In this document: positions 1-6,844 of the stretch, one piece after another
How the letters are laid out: each line of letters starts with the position of its first letter
Position numbering within the stretch: the stretch's first letter is position 1
Source of the DNA: Planctomycetota bacterium
Lineage (GTDB): Bacteria; Planctomycetota; UBA8742; SKZP01; JAIOTL01
Assembly: GCA_021106775.1 (NCBI GenBank)
Contig: JAIOTL010000444.1
Location: 1 to 10,023, forward strand
Direction: 5' to 3'
Length of the DNA stretch: 10,023 nt
Program-made: the position numbers and the translations under genes
Notes under the pieces: generated by a model
The model's input: only the letters and a program-made list of their open reading frames with translations
Databases searched by the model: none
What the model was told of the DNA's origin: nothing

Positions 1-117
1 AAGCTGTTCAAGTTTTTCAGGATATTTGCCTGTTCTAAGCTTGTAATAAAAAACAGCATTGAAAATCATTTTGACATTATCTTTAGCAAGGACAACCTTT
101 ACTTGTTCTTCCAACAA
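1..117 (-). other. Beginning of a further pilin-like module (residues 1322-1360), cut by the window edge
   Basis: The last visible residues read as the end of a pseudopilin N-terminal helix and its loop: A-K-D-N-V-K-M-I-F-N-A-V-F-Y-Y-K-L, then R-T-G-K-Y-P-E-K-L-E-Q-L. The 'Y-x-x-x-x-G-x-Y-P-x-x-L-x-x-L' pattern is the classic GspG/pilin signature. The rest of the domain should lie to the left of the window. Confidence 0.55.
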
Positions 118-3100
118 ACCACTGGTTTCCTTACCTCTGTATTCGAAATTCAAAAATAAATCGATAAGCCATTTCCCATCAACTAAAACCATCTGATAAT
201 CCTGTTCTTCATCCTGGTATTTTTCTTCATTTTCGACATTTGAAAATACTTTCATCGACGTGTAAATCTGATAAACACTCGAATTCAAGCACTTATAACT
301 GGTTATTTCCCAGTCTTTAACAAAAACATTTTCACCGAGTTCTTCTCTCATATCCTTAAAATCTTCAGTAAGCTCATTTTTAAGTTTCTCCAATTCCGAA
401 GATTCCATATAAAGCAAGGAAATTATTCCATCTACATCAGTTTCATTCAGTGCGGTAACAAAATTTTCAAACACTTGTTTGATTTTCAGCTTGGTCTCAG
501 CATCATCGGCAGGTTGTTCTTTTTTGCTTCCATAAAGCCCAAATAAGTCCATGACCCAGCGTCCGTCAAGCATTAAACAATTAAATTGTTGGTCAACTTC
601 TTCCCAATCATCACCGGAATTTGCCAAAAACTCAACATCAACAAGTGCTCTGTCTCCTTTGATGTCAATACTCTCGAACTTTACATCCTTTACCAATGGT
701 TTATCATCATCGCCTGCTTCCTCAATGAGCATCTCAACGAATTCCTCAAGTTTTTTCAGATATTTGTCAGCCGGCATATAAATGAATACTGCAAGCTTCT
801 CAACATTCCTCTCATTTACGACCTCGAACATTGATTCTATGGTCTTTTGCAGCATCTCCTTCGATTTTATTGTTTCTTCCGTTGCTGGCGGTGGTTCAAC
901 ATAATCTTTGTCGTAGAGCTCAAACATGTCGATATACCAGCATTTATCAATCTTCACACATTCGATTTCGTCCTTTTCTTTCTTCCAATCACCATCATCA
1001 AACACCATTATTTCAACTTCAACAATTGCAACATTTTCATCAATTTCAATGTTCAAAAGCTTCCAGTCTTTTACATAAACATCAGTTTCTTCACCAGCAT
1101 TCTCAATTACTTCTTCTATCCACTCCCTTATCTGCTTCTTGTAAACTTCTTCTTTGCCCTTGGGTAAATAAACATATTCAGAGATTTCATCTACATCCGT
1201 CTTGTTTACAGCTTCACAAAACGAATCGAACAACGCTCTGATTTCATCTTCTTCAGGTGCTTTTTCTCCTTTGATTTCAGGTTTCAACTTCTCAGCAAAG
1301 TATTTTTCCAGAAGTTTTTCAAGGCGTTTGTTTTCAGCTTTCAGCTCATCGATTTCGTTTTTCAACTCTTCGATTGTTTTTTCGAGTTCAGCAATTATTT
1401 TCTGCTCTTTCCCATCATCAGGCACTTCCGAAGGTTTTTCAGGAATTTCGTAAAAATCATAAACATCAACGACCCAACCTCTTTCCTGTTTTACACAGAT
1501 AAACTCCAATTCCTCCTCAAACCACTCGCCATCCTCAAGATAGTTGTACTTTACAGTTACACCCGCATATTCATCTTCAAGTGTGTAAGTTAAAACCTTC
1601 CAATCCCTGAAAGTTTTCTCCTCCTTGCTGTTCCGACTCTTTTTCAGCTCAGCGAAATACGTTTTAACATTCGTTGTATATTCTTCAGCAGAATCGATGG
1701 GCAGAAAAATCGATTCGATGAATTTTTTAGTGTTAAGCGTGTTGGACGCATTGAAAAATTTCGTGAAAAGCTCCTCGAAAATCTTGCGTTCAGCATCGGG
1801 TTCGTCATCGTCCTCAGGTTCAGGCAGTTTCTCAGCTTCTTTGCCGTCGCCAGGAACTTTCTTCGGTTCTTCGTCAGGTTTTTTCTCCGCTGGTTTCAAT
1901 TCGTCATACTCAACTGCACTAAAATCCTTTGTCCATTTGTTTTCACGTTCATCATAAATTAAACATCCCTTTTTCGGACCTTTGCCCGATGTTCCACCCT
2001 TGCTACCCATATTCGCCAGGCAGATTATCTCGAAGAAATTGCCATCTTTATACGAAAAAGTCCGATACCAGAAATCGTCAGCATCAAAATACTGCAGTTC
2101 ATTAAAAGCAGTCGTTTCAAATTTGATTTTACCCAAAATCTCAGAGAGTTTTTTCCACTCGTACGAAAAAATATCCGGCAATTCACCTTTATTCTTTGCT
2201 TTGTGTATCCCAATCGCGCTTCTAACTGCTCCAAGCGCAGTTTTTGCTTCCTTCCAGAACATCTTCTGCATCGTCTTCTCAAGACTGTAAACGCCGAAAA
2301 CATCAATCAGCCACGCGCCATCAACCTCGATAACCAGCATCTTCCGCTTTACATCCTTATCCAAACCGTTGTAATCCTCGATTATGTACGTAACTTTATA
2401 AATCCCCTCCTGCTGAGTACTTATTTCCAACACTTTCGGGTCTTTCAAAGGTTTTTCCACATCCTTGTATTTTATTTCGAATGCTTCCATCGTCTGTATG
2501 AAATTCGCGTCAATTTTCTTCTGAATATCTTCGTTCGACGCATAAAAACAGCTCAAAAGCTTCTCAATGTCGCGGGCGTTAAAGCTGTCGACAAATTTCT
2601 GAAGCACTTTCGCAATCTGCTTCTCAATCTCCTTGCTGATTTCATCTTTTGGTTCTGGCTTTTCAGTTTTTTCAGTTTTTTCAGGTTTTTCCTCTGGTTT
2701 AACCTTTTCCTCAACTTTTGCTGATTTCTTGAAACCATCAAACCTTACCGCCTTATAATCTTCGCTGAAGTTGTCTTTTTCCGAATCATACATCTTCCAG
2801 CCTTTACCCGGACCTTTTCCTGAACTGCCGCCCTTTTCACCTATCCAGGCAACGCAAATTACGCGGAATTGCAGCTCATCATCGATTGTACGGGTAATGT
2901 AATAGAAATCATCAAGGTCGAAATTTTCCAAATCAGTTAACTCAGCTGAATCAAGCTCAATCGCCCCTAAAATATGCGAAATCGGCTTCCAAACATCTGA
3001 TGCAAGAGCACCCAAACCCTTTGATTTCTCAGAAAATACCGCTAATGCATCGATTATTTGCTCCAATGCAGACCCAGCTTCATACCAGATTTCCTCAACG

Positions 3101-4080
3101 CTTTTTATTTTGTAGATTTTATAAATGTCAATTTTCCATTTGCCGTCAATCTTCACAAGGTCAAGAACGTTTTCTTTTGTGCTCCATCTTTTATAATCGA
3201 GGTTATAAAAATCGCTCTTGTACGTTACTTTTACGGTATTTTCCTCAAGCACAAGTGCAACAAGCTTGAACTTTCTCAGAAACTCCTGCTCTCCGAACAT
3301 TTTCTTCATCACTTCCATCTGAGAAGAAGCTGTTCTCTTGAAATCTGCAAGTCTATCCTCAGGAATATAGTAAAACTCAAGCGATTTCTCGATTTCATAG
3401 GAATTGACCGCCTTAAAATATTCCGCGAAAAACTCCTCAATCTCATTCGAATCAGCAATAACCTTCAAATGTTTTTCAATATCTTCTAGTTTTATTTCGT
3501 CTGAGTTAATCCAAGACCAATTATCAACATTGTCTACCAAAGTCTCAAAATCCCCGTCAGGACCAGCTGACCAAAGGTCATATAATTTTCTATTATGCGC
3601 ACCTTCCTTGTGTTTCTTACCCTTCCAGGACTGATAACGCATCGGATTTCCCCAAGCATCTACAAGCTGATATGGCTCATTGTCTGTAAGATTATTGTCA
3701 TTAAATTGATAAAAACCATTATCTCTCAATTGTTCAACAAGGTTTGAAGTTCCATTGCCATCTTCTTCTTCACTGGCTTCTGGAAACCTGCCGAACGGTT
3801 CTTTGTATGCATAATCCTTCAATGGTTGGTCTAGATTTTTTATTAACTTATAAGTAATAAAAATTTTCATTGCAGTTGCTTTTAGCTTTGCTTCCGCTGA
3901 TTTTTTCTCGGCATCAGCGTTTTTTGCTTCTTCGCTTGCTTGATTCTTCGCAGCTTCCTTTTCCTTAAGAAGCCTTTCCATTTCCTTCTCAAGCTCTTTC
4001 TCACGTTCTGGGTCTTGTGCGAAGGCGAAACCTGTTAGTACGAAAAGAATCAGCATTAATGCCAAAAATCTGGTTTTCAT
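1..4080 (-). CDS. Large exported modular protein: GspG-like pseudopilin domain plus NTF2-like repeats (C-terminus beyond window)
   Basis: One open frame of 1360 codons with no stop, cut by the left edge. The start is ATG at 4080, 6 nt after an AGGAG site. Residues 1-21 form a Sec signal peptide (hydrophobic core, cleavage after A-F-A). No prepilin G/FxxxE site is followed by a membrane helix. Residues 22-68 are a charged E/K/A helix. Residues 65-190 match the GspG C-terminal domain pattern: F-G-R-F-P, D-A-W-G-N-P-M-R-Y at 141-149, Y-D-L-W-S-A-G-P-D-G-D at 167-177, and V-D-N-W. Six divergent NTF2/SnoaL-like repeats follow, with pilin-like modules at about 330-447, 603-727 and from 1322, plus a leucine-zipper helix at 888-930. 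Acidic or Lys/Pro-rich linkers lie near 455-481 and 728-762. I infer a secreted or surface-anchored protein. The fold assignments rest on motif reading; function is unknown. Confidence 0.9.
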   Translation of the reverse strand, partial: MKTRFLALMLILFVLTGFAFAQDPEREKELEKEMERLLKEKEAAKNQASEEAKNADAEKKSAEAKLKATAMKIFITYKLIKNLDQPLKDYAYKEPFGRFPEASEEEDGNGTSNLVEQLRDNGFYQFNDNNLTDNEPYQLVDAWGNPMRYQSWKGKKHKEGAHNRKLYDLWSAGPDGDFETLVDNVDNWSWINSDEIKLEDIEKHLKVIADSNEIEEFFAEYFKAVNSYEIEKSLEFYYIPEDRLADFKRTASSQMEVMKKMFGEQEFLRKFKLVALVLEENTVKVTYKSDFYNLDYKRWSTKENVLDLVKIDGKWKIDIYKIYKIKSVEEIWYEAGSALEQIIDALAVFSEKSKGLGALASDVWKPISHILGAIELDSAELTDLENFDLDDFYYITRTIDDELQFRVICVAWIGEKGGSSGKGPGKGWKMYDSEKDNFSEDYKAVRFDGFKKSAKVEEKVKPEEKPEKTEKTEKPEPKDEISKEIEKQIAKVLQKFVDSFNARDIEKLLSCFYASNEDIQKKIDANFIQTMEAFEIKYKDVEKPLKDPKVLEISTQQEGIYKVTYIIEDYNGLDKDVKRKMLVIEVDGAWLIDVFGVYSLEKTMQKMFWKEAKTALGAVRSAIGIHKAKNKGELPDIFSYEWKKLSEILGKIKFETTAFNELQYFDADDFWYRTFSYKDGNFFEIICLANMGSKGGTSGKGPKKGCLIYDERENKWTKDFSAVEYDELKPAEKKPDEEPKKVPGDGKEAEKLPEPEDDDEPDAERKIFEELFTKFFNASNTLNTKKFIESIFLPIDSAEEYTTNVKTYFAELKKSRNSKEEKTFRDWKVLTYTLEDEYAGVTVKYNYLEDGEWFEEELEFICVKQERGWVVDVYDFYEIPEKPSEVPDDGKEQKIIAELEKTIEELKNEIDELKAENKRLEKLLEKYFAEKLKPEIKGEKAPEEDEIRALFDSFCEAVNKTDVDEISEYVYLPKGKEEVYKKQIREWIEEVIENAGEETDVYVKDWKLLNIEIDENVAIVEVEIMVFDDGDWKKEKDEIECVKIDKCWYIDMFELYDKDYVEPPPATEETIKSKEMLQKTIESMFEVVNERNVEKLAVFIYMPADKYLKKLEEFVEMLIEEAGDDDKPLVKDVKFESIDIKGDRALVDVEFLANSGDDWEEVDQQFNCLMLDGRWVMDLFGLYGSKKEQPADDAETKLKIKQVFENFVTALNETDVDGIISLLYMESSELEKLKNELTEDFKDMREELGENVFVKDWEITSYKCLNSSVYQIYTSMKVFSNVENEEKYQDEEQDYQMVLVDGKWLIDLFLNFEYRGKETSGLLEEQVKVVLAKDNVKMIFNAVFYYKLRTGKYPEKLEQL
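1291..1419 (-). other. Leucine-zipper coiled coil, residues about 888-930 of the large exported protein
   Basis: A single helix of roughly 40 residues has heptad-spaced hydrophobics (I-I-A-E-L-E-K-T-I-E-E-L-K-N-E-I-D-E-L-K) continuing as E-N-K-R-L-E-K-L-L-E-K-Y. It lies between NTF2-like repeats 3 and 4 and contains no proline or glycine. It is probably a dimerisation or spacer element. Confidence 0.65.
1900..3093 (-). repeat. Two related pilin-like modules (residues about 330-447 and 603-727) flanking NTF2-like repeat 2
   Basis: The modules align along most of their length: a helix rich in A and I, W-K-x-x-S-x-I-L-G-x-I, F-D-x-D-D-F-x-Y, a strand with I-C-x-A, G-x-K-G-G-[ST]-S-G-K-G-P-x-K-G (413-427 and 692-705), then a Y-D-x-E segment and F-S-[EA]-x-[YV]. 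The layout (long helix, W-x-x-L-like segment, Gly-rich loop, final strands) resembles a pilin globular domain without its membrane anchor, but the match is weaker than for the first module. They occupy 2740-3093 and 1900-2274 on the minus strand. Confidence 0.5.
3511..3888 (-). other. GspG-like (type II secretion major pseudopilin) globular domain, residues about 65-190
   Basis: This module inside the large exported protein has the hallmarks of the GspG C-terminal region: a helix ending in an aromatic and F-G-R-F-P segment, D-x-W-G-N-P-x-x-Y (141-149), a basic loop, then Y-D-L-W-S-x-G-P-D-G-D (167-177) and a closing D-N-x-D-N-W (183-188). In GspG the Asp-rich end forms a calcium site, and the acidic residues here are compatible with one. 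Unlike true pseudopilins, it lacks the N-terminal methylated hydrophobic helix; a cleavable Sec signal and a soluble charged helix take its place. Confidence 0.65.
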
Positions 4081-4086
4081 CGAAAT

Positions 4087-4091
4087 CTCCT
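4087..4091 (-). promoter_or_regulatory. Ribosome binding site AGGAG deciding the start at 4080
   Basis: AGGAG on the minus strand lies 6 nt upstream of the ATG that begins a textbook signal peptide, which supports this start. Confidence 0.7.
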
Positions 4092-4112
4092 GATATATTT
4101 TTTTCTGCTTGT

Positions 4113-4141
4113 TTTATACGAAAAGTAAAACACGGTGTTAA
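4113..4141 (-). promoter_or_regulatory. Sigma-70-type promoter of the large exported protein gene
   Basis: Read on the minus strand, TTAACA (4141-4136, 5 of 6 to consensus) and TATAAA (4118-4113, 5 of 6) are separated by exactly 17 nt. Transcription would begin near 4106, giving a leader of about 25 nt that contains the AGGAG site at 4091-4087. Housekeeping-type expression is inferred; no operator is obvious. Confidence 0.55.
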
Positions 4142-4427
4142 AGCTCAATTTTACCAAAAAATGATGGAAGACATTAGAAATATTGTTTTTGTCATTCAGA
4201 ACAAGGCAAAGGCATCAATTTAGCGTAGTTAGCGTTTTGCAGGCGTCAGCCAAAGTGAAAATGTGTACGAACCTATTCTTTTGCTAAGAAATCGATTTAG
4301 CATCAAATATGGACGAACAGCAATAATACAACTGCTTGTGTAGAGCCATTCCCCAGCTACACGCCCCCTTTCCGACATTACAAACACCCATTCACCAGAA
4401 CAGCCATCCATTGCTGTCATTGCCAAG

Positions 4428-4491
4428 TGTTGCCTGAGGTTCTCGTAGGCAACAGGCAGAATCCTCAAATATTGTGGTTTCGAGAACCTCA
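4428..4491. repeat. Overlapping inverted repeats with two mutually exclusive hairpins
   Basis: TGTTGCCT (4428-4435) is perfectly complementary to AGGCAACA (4447-4454), with an 11-nt loop. TGAGGTTCTCG (4435-4445) is perfectly complementary to CGAGAACCTCA (4481-4491), an 11-bp arm across 35 nt. The loop of the first hairpin forms an arm of the second, so only one can fold at a time. Confidence 0.7.
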
Positions 4492-4543
4492 ACCACCGGC
4501 AGGACTTTTGGTGGTTTCGACTCCGCTCAACCACCGGTTCGAC
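4474..4543. repeat. Two tandem copies of a short palindromic repeat (GTGGTTTCGA...TCAACCACCG)
   Basis: Copy 1 (from 4474) reads GTGGTTTCGA, GAACC, TCAACCACCGG. Copy 2 (from 4511) reads GTGGTTTCGA, CTCCGC, TCAACCACCGG. Each folds by pairing of GTGGTT with AACCAC; in copy 2 the stem is GGTGGTT/AACCACC (4510-4516 with 4529-4535). The copies are 37 bp apart and differ mainly in the loop. The motif resembles a palindromic intergenic repeat common in bacterial genomes. Confidence 0.7.
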
Positions 4544-4553
4544 AGAAAACCTT

Positions 4554-4595
4554 GTCATTGCGAGGAAAGAGCGAAGCGACTGACGTGGCAATCTC
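4554..4595 (+). repeat. Dispersed intergenic repeat, copy 1 (GTCATTGCGAGG...GGCAATCTC)
   Basis: The element begins GTCATTGCGAGG, has a GAGCGAAGCGA core and ends GGCAATCTC. Its ATTGC/GCAAT ends are complementary. This is the form of a widespread intergenic repeat, often mis-annotated as small peptides. Diverged copies in the opposite orientation lie at 4710-4768 and 4818-4865. Confidence 0.75.
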
Positions 4596-4709
4596 AGGAG
4601 TTATTGATGATTCGCAAACACACTGTCGATTTACATTCATCATAAATCGATGTTCATTCTTCGCTATCTCTGACAGAAATTGATAAATGTTATCCAGAAT
4701 TTACTATGC

Positions 4710-4768
4710 ACCCGCAACCTCGCAGAGTCTCCGAGATTGCGACGGTCGTTTCACTCCCTCGCAATGAA
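4710..4768 (-). repeat. Dispersed intergenic repeat, copy 2, inverted relative to copy 1
   Basis: On the minus strand it reads TTCATTGCGAGGGAGTGAAA, then CGACCGTCGCAATCTC, matching the ends and layout of the copy at 4554. Its outer flank (4710-4738) is also shared with the third copy: 21 of 29 bases match positions 4818-4846. Confidence 0.65.
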
Positions 4769-4817
4769 TACGGAGTGGTTCGAACATTCATCTCAGAATG
4801 ACATCGGGATTTTTTTC

Positions 4818-4865
4818 ATCCTCAACCTTACGGAGTCATTGAGATTATCACGCTACGCTTAGAAT
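4818..4865 (-). repeat. Dispersed intergenic repeat, copy 3, decayed
   Basis: The first 29 bases match 4710-4738 at 21 positions without gaps. What follows (GAGATT, ATCACGCTACGCTT) resembles a decayed form of the repeat core. It lies just downstream of the stop codon of the DUF4139 gene. Confidence 0.5.
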
Positions 4866-4884
4866 ACAACAGGGCTTTTGCTTG

Positions 4885-6615
4885 TTACTTTTTAGCTTTT
4901 TTGTAAAATTCCTTCTGCTTTTCGTAACGCTCTTTAGACCAATTTTCGACCTTAACCTGTTCTTTTTCAGGATACTCAATCACGTAGGTGTAATTAATCA
5001 CAGACTTTTTACTTGGAGCAATCTTCAAGGTCCAGAACAATCTCCCTAACTCATCGGGCTTCGATGCAGGCGTAATCACAGGAAGTTTGACCTTGACTTC
5101 ATCTGTCCAGCTCACAGGAATTGAGTCCATAATCTTCACCTCAACCTCTTTATCGAAGAAGCTTTCAACTGTTATCCGCATCTCGCGGGTTAGCAGGTTC
5201 GACGAACGGAAACTCTTTTTATCAGGAGCTTCAGTGAGAACCTTTATAACATCACGTTTTATCTTGAGTTCGTTGACTGTGCCGAAGAAAACCTCAAATT
5301 TATCACCGGGCGCAACAGGTGCCATGTCCCATTTGCCGACGAACTTAGAATCAACGAAAATGTTCATTTCGCCTTCGAGAAGCGGAGTTTTCGAAGTATT
5401 AACAAGGTTTGCGTGATAATAAACAAACGGCGAAATTGCTGGTCGCGCGAAATAATCCATCTCTGCATCAAATTCATCAAGATTCAGCATTGTTCTGTGC
5501 GGACGCGAATCCCCCTTTATCGTCCGTTTTTCCTCAAGTTGAAACACAATTGTCCCCAGCAAACGTGACAGTTTACCAGTAAAATACGACCGACTCTGCT
5601 GCCCCCAGTCATTTAATTTTCTATACATTTGCTGTTTTGTTTGCATATCATTCTGAGCTAAAAATCGGGCATTCTGACGCTGTTCCACGCTATATTCCTG
5701 AATACTTTCTTCAATTGCCCATTCGCCAAGATGAACAACACGCGGCAGAAACATTGGCAATGCAACGGTTGCGGTTGCTTCTGCTGTCGAAAGTGTCAAT
5801 TCAACATTTTCCCAGTTTTCACCTGTGTTCTGCGTAATTACGCCGTAGCTGATGATTTCGACCTTTTTCTTCGCATCAAGGTAACGCACGTCGTAAGAAG
5901 GTTTCCAGCTTGCGTCGGGTGTGATGTATGACATTATCAACGAAACTTTTTCCACTGCTGGTGCTGTCATCCTGATAATAAGATTTTTCTGATGCGAAGG
6001 ATAACGCTGCCCAAGTTCGCGCATTTCCTTGTCAACCTTAGTAATTTCTGACCTTACGTCGCGAATTCTTTTGTCAACCAGATTGATTTCCTCGCTGGCG
6101 GTCTTAATCGTATCCCGCACAAAAATCATCATTTCCTTGAGCTTCTTGACATCGTTTGACATATTTTCGCTGTTTTTCATCTGAGTTATTACGCTGTTTG
6201 CAAAATCAATCTCCGCCTGATGCCCTGATCTCTCTGAACCCAGCATTTTAATCTGGTCATCAAGGTCGACCTTCTTTTTCAAAAAAGTTTTGGTTTCAGC
6301 CTCGATAAGACGAAATGTGGATTCAGTCTGAATGTCGATGCCTGAGATACGGGCTTTCGGCGCACCTTCAAACAATACGCGCACGGAATCGTCGATAAGC
6401 CTTGTCGAGAAACCCTCGAAAACAACTGCTTGCTCTCCTTTTTTCAGAGCGACTTCGGCTTGCTTGTAAATTCTTGCACCTCGGACAAAAACCGTTACCG
6501 CAGAAATCTCAGCCGTCGCCAAAACCTTCGGTGCTTCCTTCGCTTTTACGGGATTTTCACCCATAAACAGACTCAGAACAATAACCAAGAACACAAAAAG
6601 TGACAACTTTTTCAT
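4885..6615 (-). CDS. Exported MuiA-family protein with DUF4140 and DUF4139 domains
   Basis: The protein has 576 aa from the ATG at 6615, preferred over an upstream ATG at 6681 because GGAGG lies 7 nt before it and a signal peptide follows directly (M-K-K-L-S-L-F-V-F-L..., probable cleavage after V-K-A at 25). No lipobox cysteine is present. Residues about 36-110 fit the DUF4140 N-terminal domain (I-S-A-V-T-V-F-V-R-G-A-R-I-Y, then D-D-S-V-R-V). Residues 105-205 are predicted coiled coil. Residues about 222-550 fit DUF4139: W-K-P-S-Y-D-V-R-Y (237-245), V-I-T-Q-N-T-G-E-N-W-E-N-V-E-L-T-L-S-T-A (259-278), and a C-terminal beta domain with Y-x-Y-V-I-E-Y-P. Length is normal for the family, which is linked by name to mucoidy inhibition; its biochemical role is unknown. 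The next gene downstream on this strand lies about 800 bp away, so co-transcription is doubtful. Confidence 0.85.
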   Translation of the reverse strand: MKKLSLFVFLVIVLSLFMGENPVKAKEAPKVLATAEISAVTVFVRGARIYKQAEVALKKGEQAVVFEGFSTRLIDDSVRVLFEGAPKARISGIDIQTESTFRLIEAETKTFLKKKVDLDDQIKMLGSERSGHQAEIDFANSVITQMKNSENMSNDVKKLKEMMIFVRDTIKTASEEINLVDKRIRDVRSEITKVDKEMRELGQRYPSHQKNLIIRMTAPAVEKVSLIMSYITPDASWKPSYDVRYLDAKKKVEIISYGVITQNTGENWENVELTLSTAEATATVALPMFLPRVVHLGEWAIEESIQEYSVEQRQNARFLAQNDMQTKQQMYRKLNDWGQQSRSYFTGKLSRLLGTIVFQLEEKRTIKGDSRPHRTMLNLDEFDAEMDYFARPAISPFVYYHANLVNTSKTPLLEGEMNIFVDSKFVGKWDMAPVAPGDKFEVFFGTVNELKIKRDVIKVLTEAPDKKSFRSSNLLTREMRITVESFFDKEVEVKIMDSIPVSWTDEVKVKLPVITPASKPDELGRLFWTLKIAPSKKSVINYTYVIEYPEKEQVKVENWSKERYEKQKEFYKKAKK

Positions 6616-6622
6616 GCTTTTC

Positions 6623-6627
6623 CCTCC
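6623..6627 (-). promoter_or_regulatory. Ribosome binding site GGAGG deciding the start of the DUF4139 gene
   Basis: GGAGG on the minus strand is 7 nt upstream of the ATG at 6615. This favours the 576-residue product over an extension of 22 residues, which would place non-signal-like sequence before the signal peptide. Confidence 0.75.
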
Positions 6628-6651
6628 GATAATGGAAAAAAGTTTAGTTTC

Positions 6652-6681
6652 AGAATAGATGCGTATTATTAATGTAATCAA
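6652..6681 (-). promoter_or_regulatory. Possible weak promoter of the DUF4139 gene
   Basis: On the minus strand, TTGATT (6681-6676) and TATTCT (6657-6652) are spaced by 18 nt, each 4 of 6 to consensus. The position suits a leader of about 30 nt. In such AT-rich DNA this match could be chance. Confidence 0.25.
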
Positions 6682-6844
6682 CTACGAAATTATTGACAAA
6701 TTTTTTTTTGACCACGCTTAGAACGGACAAACGTAAACCGTTGATTAAACTATCAAGAATTAAAAACGTTGGCGTATATATGGAATTTCAGCATAAATTT
6801 CGTGAACTAAATAAACTTTTTGTTAGAATGACACAAATTTTTAC

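Larger units (their letters stand above)
142..3474 (-). repeat. Six divergent NTF2/SnoaL-like protein repeats in the large exported protein
   Basis: Each repeat is about 115-125 residues: an N-terminal helix of the type 'F-x-x-F-x-x-A-x-N-x-x-D-x-x-x-I-x-x-x-x-Y', a middle V-K-D-W or similar strand, and a closing strand 'V-D-G-K-W-x-I-D-x-F/Y-x-x-Y'. Approximate residues are 203-325, 483-600, 763-880, 943-1060, 1073-1185 and 1193-1313. Closing motifs include I-D-G-K-W-K-I-D-I-Y (311-320), V-D-G-A-W-L-I-D-V-F (586-595), L-D-G-R-W-V-M-D-L-F (1171-1180) and V-D-G-K-W-L-I-D-L-F (1300-1309). The pattern fits the cone-shaped NTF2-like fold. The repeats are recognisable only at protein level. No enzyme active site is evident, so ligand binding or a structural role is inferred. 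Confidence 0.6.
4142..4884. other. Gene-free intergenic region rich in repeats
   Basis: I see no credible gene here. A 120-codon minus-strand frame at 4229-4591 and two short overlapping plus-strand frames coincide with the repeat elements; their translations (for example V-V-E-R-S-R-N and C-H-C-E-E-R) are typical translated-repeat artefacts. The left third (4142-4420) shows no strong structure apart from a small palindrome, TGCTAA/TTAGCA, at 4282-4302. The right part carries the hairpins and dispersed repeats listed separately. No clear intrinsic terminator for the gene ending at 4885 was found. Confidence 0.7.

Noticed and set aside
551..3634. Many plus-strand frames of 76-173 codons opposite the large gene
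   Set aside because: They are antisense shadows of the continuous minus-strand frame, with low-complexity Ser/Phe-rich translations that mirror its Lys/Glu-rich sequence.
4087..4106. Prepilin peptidase site at the start of the large protein
   Set aside because: A G-F occurs at residues 17-18, but the hydrophobic stretch lies before it and a charged soluble helix follows, so it is an ordinary Sec signal ending A-F-A.
4229..4591. 120-codon minus-strand frame
   Set aside because: It lies across palindromic repeats, has no ribosome site, and its translation (S-V-E-P-V-V-E-R-S-R-N) is a typical translated-repeat artefact.
4427..4683. Two overlapping plus-strand frames of about 70 codons
   Set aside because: They are the other strand of the same repeats (F-D-S-A-Q-P-P, C-H-C-E-E-R) and have no independent coding support.
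4428..4865. CRISPR array
   Set aside because: The repeats are few, diverged, differently oriented and irregularly spaced, with no cas genes nearby.
6616..6681. Alternative start of the DUF4139 protein at 6681 (22 residues longer)
   Set aside because: The start at 6615 has GGAGG at proper spacing and begins a canonical signal peptide; the extension would bury it.
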